Assembly: GCA_013397845.1 (NCBI GenBank)
Contig: VZTG01006071.1
Coordinates: 210,979 to 274,978, forward strand
Direction: 5' to 3'
Length of the DNA: 64,000 nucleotides
From: Melanocharis versteri
Taxonomy: Eukaryota; Chordata; Aves; Passeriformes; Melanocharitidae
The position numbers and the translations under genes were made by a program. The notes under the pieces were generated by a model. It saw only the letters and a program-made list of their open reading frames with translations, was not told the origin of the DNA and did not search any database. Positions 10,701 through 22,181 of this stretch are shown here, piece by piece; the stretch's first letter is position 1; each line of letters opens with the position of its first letter.

Positions 10701-13157
10701 CCTGATCATGTAATCTGATGTACATTCATAGACCCTTAAGTAGTTATGCATATTCCCAAGGGCCTGCCTACACAGGTTGCATTGCAGAATTTGGGCTGGG
10801 GTGGGTGGGATATGAAAAATAAAATGTACTGGAAGGCCCCTGAAAAACTGCTTGGGTATATTAAAAGAAGTAGTACTGAAAATGAGAAGCCCGATTTATT
10901 ATTTGGCTGTGCTCTGCTGGAACATTTGATCTTGCTCTATTTAGTTCAGGAAGTCTGAGTGGTATGTACTCAATGCATTACTGTAATGTCCATTAATGCT
11001 AGTGGAATATAAGCATACGTAGAAAAGGGAAAATGTATGTTGTGTCTTCCATGCAGTTGAAATATTGAGTTAATTTCAGTGATAGGAAGCAACAAAACAT
11101 AAGACAAAATTGTTAGAATGGCTCAAAAGACTGATACAGGAAAGTCATCAGGCAAAATGCCACCATATTTCAGGGCATGTCAGACACTAATCACCACCCT
11201 CTGGTGTGTTGGAACAGGTGAGAGGCTGAGTGGTGAGGAGTAATGGTCTGCTAACTTGTGTTCATCTGTCTGAACATATCTTGTTGCTGGTTTTCTTGTG
11301 ATTGCTTATAGGGAAGGAATGTTACGAACCACAGGTCAGAAAAGGTCAGTTGGAACTTATATGTGAGGTGAGATGCTTAATGTCTTCATTATCAGGTCAA
11401 CACCCAGAAAATACTTTCTGTTCACTTAATTTGTACAGTGGACCTCAGAGCTGAACTCTGAAATGCCCATAGTCTGCAGGTGAATAGTAAATGGCAGCAT
11501 GCACTGCCTTGCTTTTCAGGAAAAAAACCCATTCCTAAACACAAGAATACTGTGAAGGCTCCAAGAAGGGTTTCTGTTGATGTGTTTCACTCTCCTCAGC
11601 TACTTTTTTTTTTTCATGTTTATGCATTCTGATTTGTGAGCCTGGTCTTTTCCTCACAAAGCCTTCCATCCTGCTCCAGGGTTTTAAGTGCCTTTAGCAC
11701 TGCTGTACTGTTGCCAGAGAGCTGAAGGCAAGTGCCTGTTGGTGACAGCTGCCTGCACACTGCTCTTCTTGGGAGTGCCAACCCCAAAGAAGGCACCATG
11801 GGGTGCTGATTGGAGAGATTTAATGTGGCCTTCGAGGCTGCAGTGGAATGTAGAGGGGATTTTGTCTGCCTTTGCAGGCCAGTGTTCACCTAACATCTGC
11901 ATCTGACTGGAGTTCAGAACATAGCTGTCCTGGGCTTTTCTAAAAGTCATTGCTGAGAACACCACCACCAAAGAACAAGAGTGCTAATATAGATCCTATG
12001 AATCCAGGCTCTCCTATTCTCATACGGCATTTAATTTAGTCTCACCTTTAATCAGTAACCGCACTGATATCATGCTGTTTGTAGAACTGATGACCTTTTC
12101 TCTCATTTGCCTCAAACTGCATGATTTGCCAGCGAACTGTGACCCTTCCTTTATGGCTGAGTTGCTGAACCATTTTGTTGCCTGTATGGACCCTTTCCAC
12201 AGCCCAAACCTCATCCCATCTATGGAGAATCAGACTGAGGAAGGTGGTCAGCCTGCCCATTTATTCTCTCGTTTAATTATGAGTTCGATAACAGCTCCAT
12301 TACTAGTGGCAGTTTTTCTCATATTGGGCATATGTTTGTATAGCTTTATGTTGTCCCCTCCTAAGACACAAGCAGTTGGCTTGAATGTGACAGTCATCTC
12401 ATGTCACAAAGGAACAGTTGCAAAACCAGAAGCAGACACTCTTTTACTGAAAATTGTGCACTTTTGTCCCTCTTGCATGTAATTTTTTTCCTAACTGAAG
12501 GAATGTATTCCTAGAATCTCATCCAGTAGTTTCTAGGATTCATTGCATTTTTATAGAAGCCTGTAGGCTATCCTTTTTTCAGATAACATGCCCTTACATC
12601 CTCTGCTGTCAGGGATGAGTCTACCTCCTTGCCTCTATGGCAATAGGGAAACAGCGTGATCTATTTACTGAGCTGTTTGTTGCTAGCAGTTAAATAATAA
12701 GTGCAATTAATTGAATAGGGCCATTCTTGAGTGCTGAGGGCTGGACCAAGAGATTTCCTTTATAATTTGTAGTGCAAATTTTGTTGATCAATACTCAAAT
12801 TACAGACTTGAAGAATCCTTTACTGGGGTCAGTTGCATTTTACCCCAGTGCAGTTTGGTAAAATTCCCCTGCAGACATAAATAATTGTTTGTATTATAAA
12901 ACATATGGTTAATTATTAAAACAAGGCATGCAAAAGATTTTTTTTAATGTGCTTCCTACTTCTGATCATTGTTGTGGATCATGTGGCATCTAGAAATTTT
13001 CTTATGCATACAGTGAAGCCATAGACTGGAGAACATTAAATTTGTAAAAGAGATGAAAAATTATTCAAGAAAAGCAAAGGGGGCATACTGATCATTTTTT
13101 AAAACACTCAGGATTTTCTCTTTTTTCAAAGTGAAGTTATGCTTAGTTTGTCTTTTT

Positions 13158-13193
<36 letters not shown>
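13158..13193. repeat. (GCA)12 / CAG-CTG trinucleotide tract
   Basis: Twelve uninterrupted GCA units followed by GCG GAG. It lies in AT-rich intron 1, 2.1 kb before exon 2. No splice-flanked open frame surrounds it, so it is an intronic microsatellite and not a coding polyglutamine or polyalanine tract. Confidence 0.97.
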
Positions 13194-13198
<5 letters not shown>

Positions 13199-15323
13199 GC
13201 AAATAGAATTTATTTTCTTTTAGTTATGGGTAGATATTTTAAAAAGCGAAGAGATGTTGGTTTGTAAGATTCTTTGTTGCTCTCTAGACTACTTTTTAAA
13301 ACTGAAATTATAGATAAAAGACTGCCTCTCAAACAGTTTCTTTCTGAGATGCGTAATGCAAGATAACAATAGCTATTTATATAATGCATATGCTTCCTTT
13401 CCCTGTTAGATATACTTTGAAAGACTTATTAGTCCTAGAGTCCTGCACGTTTGGAGAATAAAAACCTCCAGAGTTTGACATCTTTAAATAAGCAACCAAA
13501 TGTTATAAAGAACAAACCTCACTTACAGTTAGGAAACAATATTTACATTTAAGGTTGAAAAGCCAGGATGTAGGAAAATTTTGCTAATTTGGAAGGTGAC
13601 CTTTAAGTGCACCAAAACCAAATAATTTGTAAGCTATGGCACAGGGCACATTCCTGCAAAATTTGTGTGAATACTGCTTTAGTGGTTCTTGAAAGACAAA
13701 CAAAGAGACCTGGAATGAAATCTTTATCCCTCTCCCAAATAAGATTGACGCTAACAAAGGCATACAGCAGCGCTCTTTCAAAGCTTGCCATTAAAACGAA
13801 GGCTCTGCAGCACAGCTAATGAGATGGGTCAGAGTGGAAAACAATCTGTTTTTAAGAATGTTTAGATCAAAAGTAATTTCTAATCTATGAAATAAAGTCG
13901 CTTTTCAATACTTTTCTTTCACTAGTAAAGCTTTTTATGTTTGCACTATTTACTTCAATCAGATGTTTTCAATTTTACTTTTTTCTTCCTGAAAATACTT
14001 CCTAGGGTTAGTCAGTAGTGACCAACAGCATTATTCTTTTTCTCTCTCCCCTATTCACCCACCCCCACACATTAAAAAATTGAGAAAAGAAGAGGGGGAG
14101 GAAGAAAGAAACATCTTTTCTTAAATGATTTGCAAGCATCTGTGCTCTAAGCTACTTTTTATGAACGCTCCTTAGTAATGACTCAAGGTAAAAAAGCAGA
14201 AAAGCATCCAATGTTAGGAAATTGCAATCCAATACCATGTAATTTAAACCTGCCATTGCCTCTCCTGTACTAAATGACATACAGATGGGTAGCTCTGTTG
14301 CCTCCACTTTGGGAACACAATTGGGCTTTTTACGAGTGTATATACATTACTAGCAAAAAATATTTTTGTCGGGACTGTTTATTTCTTATTGTACCGTATT
14401 TTAATTACTGTCATAATTAGAGTGCTTTTTCCCTGCTGTATTTTTTCAGCTAATTTTTGCCAGTGATTATCAAAGTTACCTGAATATTTTGCAATTTATG
14501 TTTCTACTTCGGGATTTTTCATTCCCAAAGGCAACCTTATTGTTGTTTTTTGTTTTCCCAATGTGAATTTTTGCACAATACAAATGTGAATTTTTTACAG
14601 TAATCCTTATGTACTCCTTGCATTTTCTGTGTGAAGTAAGCAAAGTGTTAAAATTATCAAAGGAGGTTAATTTCAATAGCAACCCTAAATTTTAAAACAA
14701 GTTTATTGTTGAACCTTGTACAGCTTTGTGCATAAAGAAATTACTTATTCCTTAGGACTCCTATTCTAGTGCTTCAACAGTGAAAAAAGAAAATGGCTAC
14801 TGTTATAAAGAATGAGGATGCAACTAGAAGTTAAATCAACCTTACTGTAATTCTGAAGGTTAGAATTGTTTTTCAGCTGCTTTAAAGGGTACTGAAATTG
14901 CCAGATGTTGTGGCTAAACATCATATGCCCATTACCATAAGTCTCCAATATAGATGTCTTGTAAAGAATGTTTCAGCTGTAGTTGGGATTTTTGCAGATT
15001 TTTTTTTTAATGGTCTAAAAATGGTACTTTCTTGTAAATGATTGTGTGTGCAACAGTTTAGTGTATAACACACCAAAGGGCTTTGGCTGTAGCACATTGT
15101 CACTGCTCCAGTGGAATCACCTGGCTCTCTATAAAAATTCTTTTCTATACTTATATTTGAAGAAATAATCAGCTGCAGTTCAGCTGAGCCATTCTTTGTG
15201 CATTAGGGACCAGTCTGGTCATTGACAAGTGAATGCAGAAGCTATGCTGTGGCTGTCTGCCAAAGCAATTATTCAGGATTTAAGCTAAAAAGGCTCCTTC
15301 TCCCATATCCTCTCCTTTTGCAG

Positions 15324-15432
15324 GGTCATGTAGGGATAAAAAGGACTGTAAGGTGGTCTTTTCCCAGGAGGAGCTGAGGAAGCGGCTGACACCCTTGCAG
15401 TACCATGTCACTCAGGAGAAGGGGACTGAAAG
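15324..15432 (+). CDS. MSRB3: MSRB3 coding exon 2
   Basis: Encodes the end of Gly26 through the first two bases of Ser62. The piece contains SCRDKKDCKVVFSQEELRK and then the LTPLQYHVTQEKGTE segment typical of the start of the MsrB domain (about residues 36-61). The QYHVTQEKGTE part helps shape the substrate-binding face in the family. The acceptor is CCTTTTGCAG and the donor is AAAG|GTAAGG, close to ideal. This is the shared exon into which either alternative N-terminus would splice, because the phase-1 Gly codon is split exactly at its start. The residues match MSRB3 closely; KKDC in place of the mammalian KKNC is a lineage difference as far as I recall. Confidence 0.97.
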
Positions 15433-17247
15433 GTAAGGCAGGATGAAGGAAACTCAGATCTCAAAACACAGGCATCCTTATTTTCCACCCCTCCTCTTAC
15501 TGCTGTTTCCTCACCTTCCCTACCAAGTTTTCTTCGTTGCTTTTTTTTTTCTTCCAGGATTTCTGCACTTGTTTACTAACCCCTACAAATTAACACTACT
15601 GCAAAGACAAGCATCTGCAACAGGGGGGCCAGGGCCAAGGGTCTTGTGTGACTTTTTCTTTTAATGAACACTGCATGTCTTATAAAGTCACCAGGCTCAT
15701 GTTTAGAGTCTGTTTTTAGTTTACTACAAAACGTGTGGAAGTAATAGTGGTTTAGGTACACTTTTTTTGGAAGACATCGCAGTAAGCAGAACCACGAGGG
15801 AAATGGCCCTGTGCCAAGAGGCTGGAGTTTTGAAGGTGGCCATTGTAAGTATAGACGTTTTGGCTGCAGAAAGAAGGTAGCATAATTTAGTTCTTTTCCA
15901 CCCCACTCCAATTTCTTTTTGAAGCACATGTGGAGAAGGTATTTATTGGCTCATTTGTGGTTGGAATGTCAAAAATTTTCAATAACTGCCCTCACATGGC
16001 TTTAGTCGCTGGAAGCCAGCCTCAAGTCCTGGAGGGAAAAAAAAAGGACTGGCTTCCAAGATTGTTTTTAGTGAATAAAGTCTCTCTCTCAGCTGATTCC
16101 AGCCAAAGGTAACTTGCCAAGGCCCAGCCATTTTTTGTTGTCTAATTTATACCACTGAGCTTGGCGTAAGGCCCTGGCTTTACCTCTGCTCTAAACGTAC
16201 TAATGATGTAACTGCTTGTTTTCATTCATGAGCTGAAAGGGCTCCCCGCTCCACGTGGGGTCCTGCTTAATAGGCAAACCTCTTCCTTACAGCGCTGAAT
16301 TTGGTGGCTGAATGTGCCAGAGAGGCTGATGGGGACAGTTCCCCTCTCCGCCCCAGCCCTCTCCATCCCTCTGCAGCCCTGGCGGGGCACGGGGACGGTG
16401 GCCTTTGCTGGGAGGCCTGTCTTGCCTTCCCCCCGGCCCTCCACGCTCTTGTGTACGGGACCAACAACGTGATTTAATGCACACAAACAATCGGAGATTA
16501 GGTCATTCTTAAAAATCCTGTTTATAAAAAAAAATTGGACCTCATAAAAAGGGTGAAAGGATAATAAAAACAAGCTGCTGAGCACATAGGCTTTTTGTTG
16601 GGCTAGCGCAGCTGATTCGTATTAGGTGAATGACCTCCTAGCCTTTTAGATTGTTAACTTAGAAAAATATTCCCTTAAAGCTGGAATATTGCTTTTCAAC
16701 TGAAAATATAAGGCGCGCACAGCTTGAAATCCTGGACCAATTATTTCATTTTCAGCTACAATGTCCCTGCCGCCCGGGCAGCCGGTGTTGGCCTGACCCA
16801 GTGCCAGGGCTCTGCAGCCCGGGCGGCCTCACACCTCGCTCCGCTGCATGCGCCGAGCCCCGCACACGGCCCAGACGTGGACACAGCGCGGTGCGGCAGG
16901 TTGAGCTCCGTTCCAAACAATCCGTGTTTACAAAAACTTGACACTTCACTTGCCAGATAGGGGAAGACTCCGGTTTTACCCCTTTTTGGTTTTGTTGTTG
17001 TTCTGGCCTTTGAACTGTGGGACAATTTGCTTCCTTTTGCATGATGCGTGACATCCGAGCCACACTAACGAGGACATTCCCCTTTTCCTGTGCCTGCTTT
17101 ATTTGCTACCTTTAATAAAAAACAACTGCCAACTTAGAAATTGTGGGGTTCTTCTATAACATTTTTCTAAAGACTCAGCTACTTTAATAATTAAATCCCC
17201 CAAATTCCTTTATTTAATTTTAAAATGTAGTGTTGTTGTTTTCCCAG
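15433..17247 (+). other. MSRB3: MSRB3 intron 2 (1.8 kb, phase 2)
   Basis: GT-AG intron with a good donor (GTAAGG) and an acceptor reading GTTTTCCCAG. It carries a CpG-rich block at about 16240-16920 (listed separately). The remainder is ordinary AT-rich sequence. Short open frames on both strands over the GC-rich block show no recognisable domain. Confidence 0.9.
16240..16920. promoter_or_regulatory. Intronic CpG-rich island in two blocks
   Basis: Two CpG-dense blocks, about 16240-16475 and 16765-16915, flank an AT-rich middle that contains TTTATAAAAAAAAATTGG near 16520 and an ACCAATT (CCAAT-type) sequence near 16737. The first block opens with an E-box CACGTG at 16252. CpG density this high is unusual inside a vertebrate intron and is typical of unmethylated regulatory DNA. 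It could be an alternative promoter, an enhancer or a small non-coding transcript start. Composition and motifs are what I see; function is inferred. Confidence 0.45.
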
Positions 17248-17325
17248 TGCCTTTGAGGGGGAGTACACACACCATAAAGCTCAAGGAATATACAAATGTG
17301 TTGTTTGTGGAACTCCTTTATTCAA
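17248..17325 (+). CDS. MSRB3: MSRB3 coding exon 3 (first zinc CxxC)
   Basis: Encodes the last base of Ser62 through the first two bases of Lys88, reading AFEGEYTHHKAQGIYKCVVC then GTPLF. Cys79 and Cys82 form the first CxxC pair, which with a second pair in exons 5 and 6 holds the structural zinc of zinc-type MsrB enzymes. The exon is 78 nt, with acceptor TTCCCAG and donor CAA|GTGAGT. KAQG stands where mammals have KDPG as I recall, in an exposed loop. A degraded CR1 tail lies about 90 bp downstream of the donor. Confidence 0.97.
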
Positions 17326-17416
17326 GTGAGTATGCTAAATATAGTTTTGAGATTTCTGTCTCTTAGGTTACGTGTAGTCTAGGATGTATTTCATACATAA
17401 TTGTTTAAGGTCTTTT

Positions 17417-17456
17417 CATAGAATCACAGAATGGTGAAGTCATCCAACCTTTTAAG
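17417..17456 (-). mobile_element. CR1 LINE extreme 3'-end remnant
   Basis: CATAGAATCACAGAATGGT followed by a short TCATCCAACC-like segment is the antisense of the CR1 3' terminus. Only about 40 bp is recognisable, and the sequence beyond is unrelated AT-rich intron. Confidence 0.6.
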
Positions 17457-20400
17457 GAATACAAGAGAAGCAATGTAAATAATAATGCTGTAGTAAAATT
17501 AGTCTTATAATAAATATAAAAAAATTAGGATAGATAAATAAATAAGATAGGAAGATAACATTCAGGTAAAAGAGGAAATATAACAGGAAAAAAATTAGTA
17601 ATTTAAATTTTTTTTTCTATATGCAGCTGTGCCAAGTAATTGTAATGGCTTTTATTGTGTCAACAGATACTGAGGTTTGACTGTTAGTATTACTTACCGG
17701 TAGCTTTAAGAAATACTGGGTGGCAATACTGAATTTTACATACAGAATTTTAGCTGATGATGGAGAAAAAAGTAGATGCTTTTTTTTTTTTAGAATTCAA
17801 GCAGTTAAGAAAACAAAACTGAGGAAAATTGCATTACTTACTGAATTTCCATTCATCCCAACTAGCACACATGGAGAGCTGGTTTAAAAATGCTCTTTAG
17901 AAGTACTGTGGGAATTATGGCCCTAAATTTGATGCTAGAAGCAGTGCTGATTGAATTACCTTGATCACTGCATTGTTCTGCACAGATTCAGTTGTTGTTT
18001 ATGTGCTTTTTCTTTTTTCTAGCTGCTTGTGTTCATTCTGATGAAGAATTTAATTTTTTCTTGCTTTTTTCCCCCTCAGTCCACCCTAACTCAGTCCCTC
18101 TCACTTGAAGAGGTACCTTTACAAGAGCATGAAGCAGGATGGTCAGGATAGTGCTAATAGTATAGAACATTGTGCCAGTAATAGGTTAAAGGAAAATACA
18201 ACTAATGTAGCTCTTGAATCACCAGATGTGGTAGTGATAGTTGTCCTCAAGAGACTGTCAGTAAAATGAAAGAAGCACCTCATCTCTGTAACGTTTGACT
18301 CCTCTGTTAGAAGGATTACCTGCAGAAACTGAGTAATAATGTGAATCTTTTGGGTTGAAAATCTGATGGTTACAGACACAGCCAAGACAATAGTTTCATG
18401 TCATGTGTTACTATAGTCCTTGGCTTGAGGGTGCAAAGTGGGGATCCAAAGTCTCCATAACCTGTTTCTCTACTCTGCCACTTAGACATTCCACTGCCTA
18501 CTATAGCTAAATCTTTTGGAGGGAGATCCTGGCTCTGTTGAAGTAAATTCATATTTAGCAAATGAATACAATGGAGTCAGGATTTCATCTTCTGTCTTCA
18601 AGACTGGCTTCCTTTCTATCATCTGATGGAGAAAAGAGTAGGGTTTTTTTGTGGTTTTTTTTTTTTGGACAGCAGTAGTATCCATGAATGAACGTGAACT
18701 AGTTTCCAGTTGCCTTCAAATAGTTTTACAATGAGAAAAAACTGCAATATGAGACTTATCTGTGATTATCTCAAGTGCACAGTATGCTTTGGCATAGTCT
18801 TGAGTTAATAAGTTGGATTTCTCTTTGTGAAATGAGCTATATGGAAATGTCTCTGTTTTCAGATTCTCTTTGAGACCCCTGTGGATTTTATGGGAGGAGA
18901 GAGAAAAAGAGGGAAGTTATTTTTTTAATTTTAATAATTCCCAGGCCAGTGGACACCTGAGGAAAACACCTGACTGATTGTATCCTGAGACTAGACTGGC
19001 CTTAACTCAGTCTCCCCAAAGTCTTTGTGTTGCCTTGTGAGCTCTTGCCACCTCTGGCCTACATCAAATTCAGCCAGTTGTTCTGAAGTGGCTGGCAGCA
19101 GTGGTAAAAAATGCAGAAGCCAGTAGGAGTCCATCTTCTTTTGTTTACTGACCTCAAAATATCAGTATATAATGTCTTCCTCAACAAGGCAAGATAGATT
19201 TCTGAATCTTGGTCACTGATTCAGCCCAGACAGCTAAAAAAAAGTGAGAAGGAAACAGATAAGAGAATGCAAAATGTATGCTATTTACTACACTTTCCCC
19301 ACAGAGTGTAAATTACTGAAGTATTTCCTTAGGAGTAAGATGGGAGTACAATACAAAGAAAGTCTATTGCACCATTTAAAATGCAAGTAGTTTTTGTGGT
19401 GGCATGGGAAATTTTTTGGTGTTTTTTGTTTTGTAATTTCCAGATAGTCATCTGAAACTTGCATTTACATTTGTTTCTCATTGATGTCCATTAATTTTTT
19501 TGCCTTTATGTTGCTGTAATCTGTAAATATATATATTTGGACTATGGACCTGTCAGTTTAACTAGGAAAGAGACTGGAGCTTCAGCAGTAATATTAACAA
19601 ACTTCAACTTTTAACATTTCTGATTTACGTTGTTTCATTACCATGTGACACACGAGGTCAGGGAACACATGAATTTTACACTCCAGATGAAAGACCTGTT
19701 TTTTGGTAAGTCTTTAAAATAGAACTTTGTCTCTATCACATGGAAGATAAAAGAAACAATTAGGAATGTCACATCTCTTCATCTACCTACTTGTGCTAGT
19801 GTTATGAGAAACCTCCCAAGCTTTATGGAGGACATGCTTTAACTTTTTCCACAATCAAAGGTGCCTCACACATAAAATCCATAATCATGCTGTTGAATCC
19901 TATTATTCCATCTCTGAACTTTCACGCCAGGCAGTCTCCTACATCCCAGTACAGATGCCTAAAGAAAGCAATAAACGAGAGAGGCAATAAACTAATCTCA
20001 AGGATCTCCTTTTCTGCAAGCCAGTCCTTATGCAGTTTTGTGTTACACTTACTCCAATCAAGCTGTAAGCTTGTGCTAAAAGAAGGAGCCCTGTTGCCCC
20101 CACCTTTCTCTAGGGTGTTTTTCACAGCTTTCTCTTCACTGGACCTCACCTGGTGTGGCTGGAGCATGTCTCAATGCAGAACATGGATCTGACAGAAAAC
20201 TCATAAGCCAAAGAAAAAGTCCGTACACTTATCAACCATACCTGCTTGTGTTAATTTTTTATCAGCCGTGTTTATTATGACTGGTCGCTCTCCGCAGGAA
20301 GGTTGTGTTTTTCTGTATCAGTTCACAAAGAGCCATCTATGCCACCCATGCCACCCAAATCCTCAGTGTTTTCTAAGGGCCAACTGTATTGGCAAGCTTG

Positions 20401-21275
20401 TGCCTACTTTAATTTTGCAAGGCATTTTCTTATACATTATGCCAAAATACCATTCTGTCCACAGCCATGGAAAGAGGAGGCTAAAATGGACCTGAGTGAA
20501 ATCCTTGACTCGTGCTGCTGCCACAGGAGAGAATCTATTCCATATTTAATAAACCATGGTCATGTCCTTTACCATATGCAGGACTGTGAGAAAGATGTGG
20601 TATAGATGGGAACTGGGAAGCCTGGGAGAATGATTTCCTTTTAAAAAAGAAATATTATTGTTTTGTCAGTTTCCAATTTTTGGGGCCAAAGACTAAATTA
20701 CCAAGTCTTCATAAATCACCCAGTGCTGCCTTTATTGCTTCCTGGAAGGAATTCTTGGTAATGGTGTTGGCTCTTCTGAACATGTACTAGCAGACATAGC
20801 AACAGCCTTATCCATGCTATGTTTTCATTTGATTTTTGTTGAGCTGTGTCAGGTCTTCTCAACATCTCTCAGACATCCAATCAAGAGAAAATGAAAGAGT
20901 GGCTGGGCAATATAATTGTACCATTAACATTGTACCGCTCTTGCCTTCACAAGACAAGGGAGGATTTCAGTCAGCAGGCTAGATCTCTACAAGGAATTTC
21001 CTTGCACCAGTGCTATGTGCTTAATTAATGGTCTTAAAGCTTTCTTACTGATCTTTATATTCTTTGGGGAAACCAAATGAAAAATCAGCACTGGTTATCT
21101 GTCTGGGAGAGCCCATATGACATCACTGATGTGGTTTCTCTAGTAAGACCTAAGAGAACTACTTGAGCGACTTCATCTGTCTTCACTGACTCTTAGTTTC
21201 CTTAAAAGACTGTCAAACCCAGCAGCTTCTACTTAATAACATTTGTTTGAAGTAAGTTGGTTCTCACCAGTGTAA

Positions 21276-21535
21276 GAATCAACAAATTGTCTAGGCTGGA
21301 AAAGACTTTTAAGATCATTGGGTCCAACTGTTAATCCTGCACTGCCAAGCCCACCACTAAACCATGTTTCCAAGTGCCACATCTACACATCTTTTAAATA
21401 CTTTCAGGCATGGTGACTCAACCACTTCCCTGGGCAGTCTGTTCCAGTGCTTGACAATGCCTCCCATGAAGAAATTTTACTAATGTCCAATCTAAACCTC
21501 CTCTGGTCCAACTTGAAGCCTTTCTCTTCGACAGA
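21276..21535 (-). mobile_element. CR1 LINE 3'-end fragment (degraded)
   Basis: The + strand reads as antisense CR1: GGCTGGAAAAGACTTTTAAG, ATCATTGGGTCCAAC, CCACCACTAAACCATG, TTTCAGGCATGGTGACTC, CTGGGCAGTCTGTTCCAG and CTAATGTCCAATCTAAACC occur in the order known from avian CR1 elements. Divergence and several gaps indicate an old, inactive copy. It is 5'-truncated with no open reverse transcriptase. The right boundary is approximate. Confidence 0.88.
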
Positions 21536-22143
21536 GGCCTGCTTCCCTGGCAAGTGGCAGATCTGCATTAGCTTCAGCTGTAGTGTGTCTGTTGACACTG
21601 TAATATGTGGCACTGAACAACTGCAGTTCAGTCATACTTAGAAAGGCAGCAGTTTAAAATTCAGACTATAGGAACACATCATGATTACCATTACTCCATT
21701 TCTCTCTCTTAGTACTTGGCAGTCTGAAGATCTGATATATGATGTCTTTTAAAAGAAACAGGTTGAAACCCTGCATCTCTTTGCAGTACAGATAAAATGA
21801 TCATCATATATTCTATTGTTTGTGTTTGACTTAATTATTCCTGGGATCTTCACAAGTATTGCAGCAGCTTGTGCTTAGCTAAATCTTTCCAGCAGCTCAC
21901 TGTTTCCTTGCATATGGTGAGTTGGTAGCTGAGCCTACTTGACATTTGTATTGCCATGTGTTTTGTGTATTTGAGCCATATCAAAGTTGGAAATGAAAAG
22001 CACTTTATAAATACCCTCTTGTTCCCTTTATGCATACAGACTCCTTTCCAAAGATATTTATGAATGATTTCCTGACTTTCAGAAGACTCCTGTATAGGAG
22101 ACAGAAGTAGAGAAAGTATGCAGAAAGTGACTATCTGTTCATT

Positions 22144-22181
22144 GGGGGGGTGGGGGTGGGAGGGTAGGGGGTGGTGTTGGG
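22144..22181 (+). other. G-run cluster, potential G-quadruplex
   Basis: G-runs of 7, 5, 3, 3, 5 and 3 occur within 38 nt (22144-22150, 22152-22156, 22158-22160, 22162-22164, 22167-22171, 22179-22181), with loops of 1-7 nt. This satisfies the usual G3+N1-7 pattern. It is on the coding strand, so it would be present in the nascent MSRB3 transcript as well as in DNA. Confidence 0.75.

Larger units (their letters stand above)
1835..15323 (+). other. MSRB3: MSRB3 intron 1 (13.5 kb, phase 1)
   Basis: GT-AG intron with the weak donor GTTGAA and a strong acceptor (pyrimidine tract ending CTTTTGCAG). It holds mostly AT-rich sequence with simple A/C-rich low complexity at about 4850-4940, a CTCF-type motif at 4494, a near CTCF motif at 7752 and a CAG tract at 13158. 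All open frames inside are short, carry no recognisable domains and look like chance. I saw no RNA gene or intact transposon. Confidence 0.85.
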
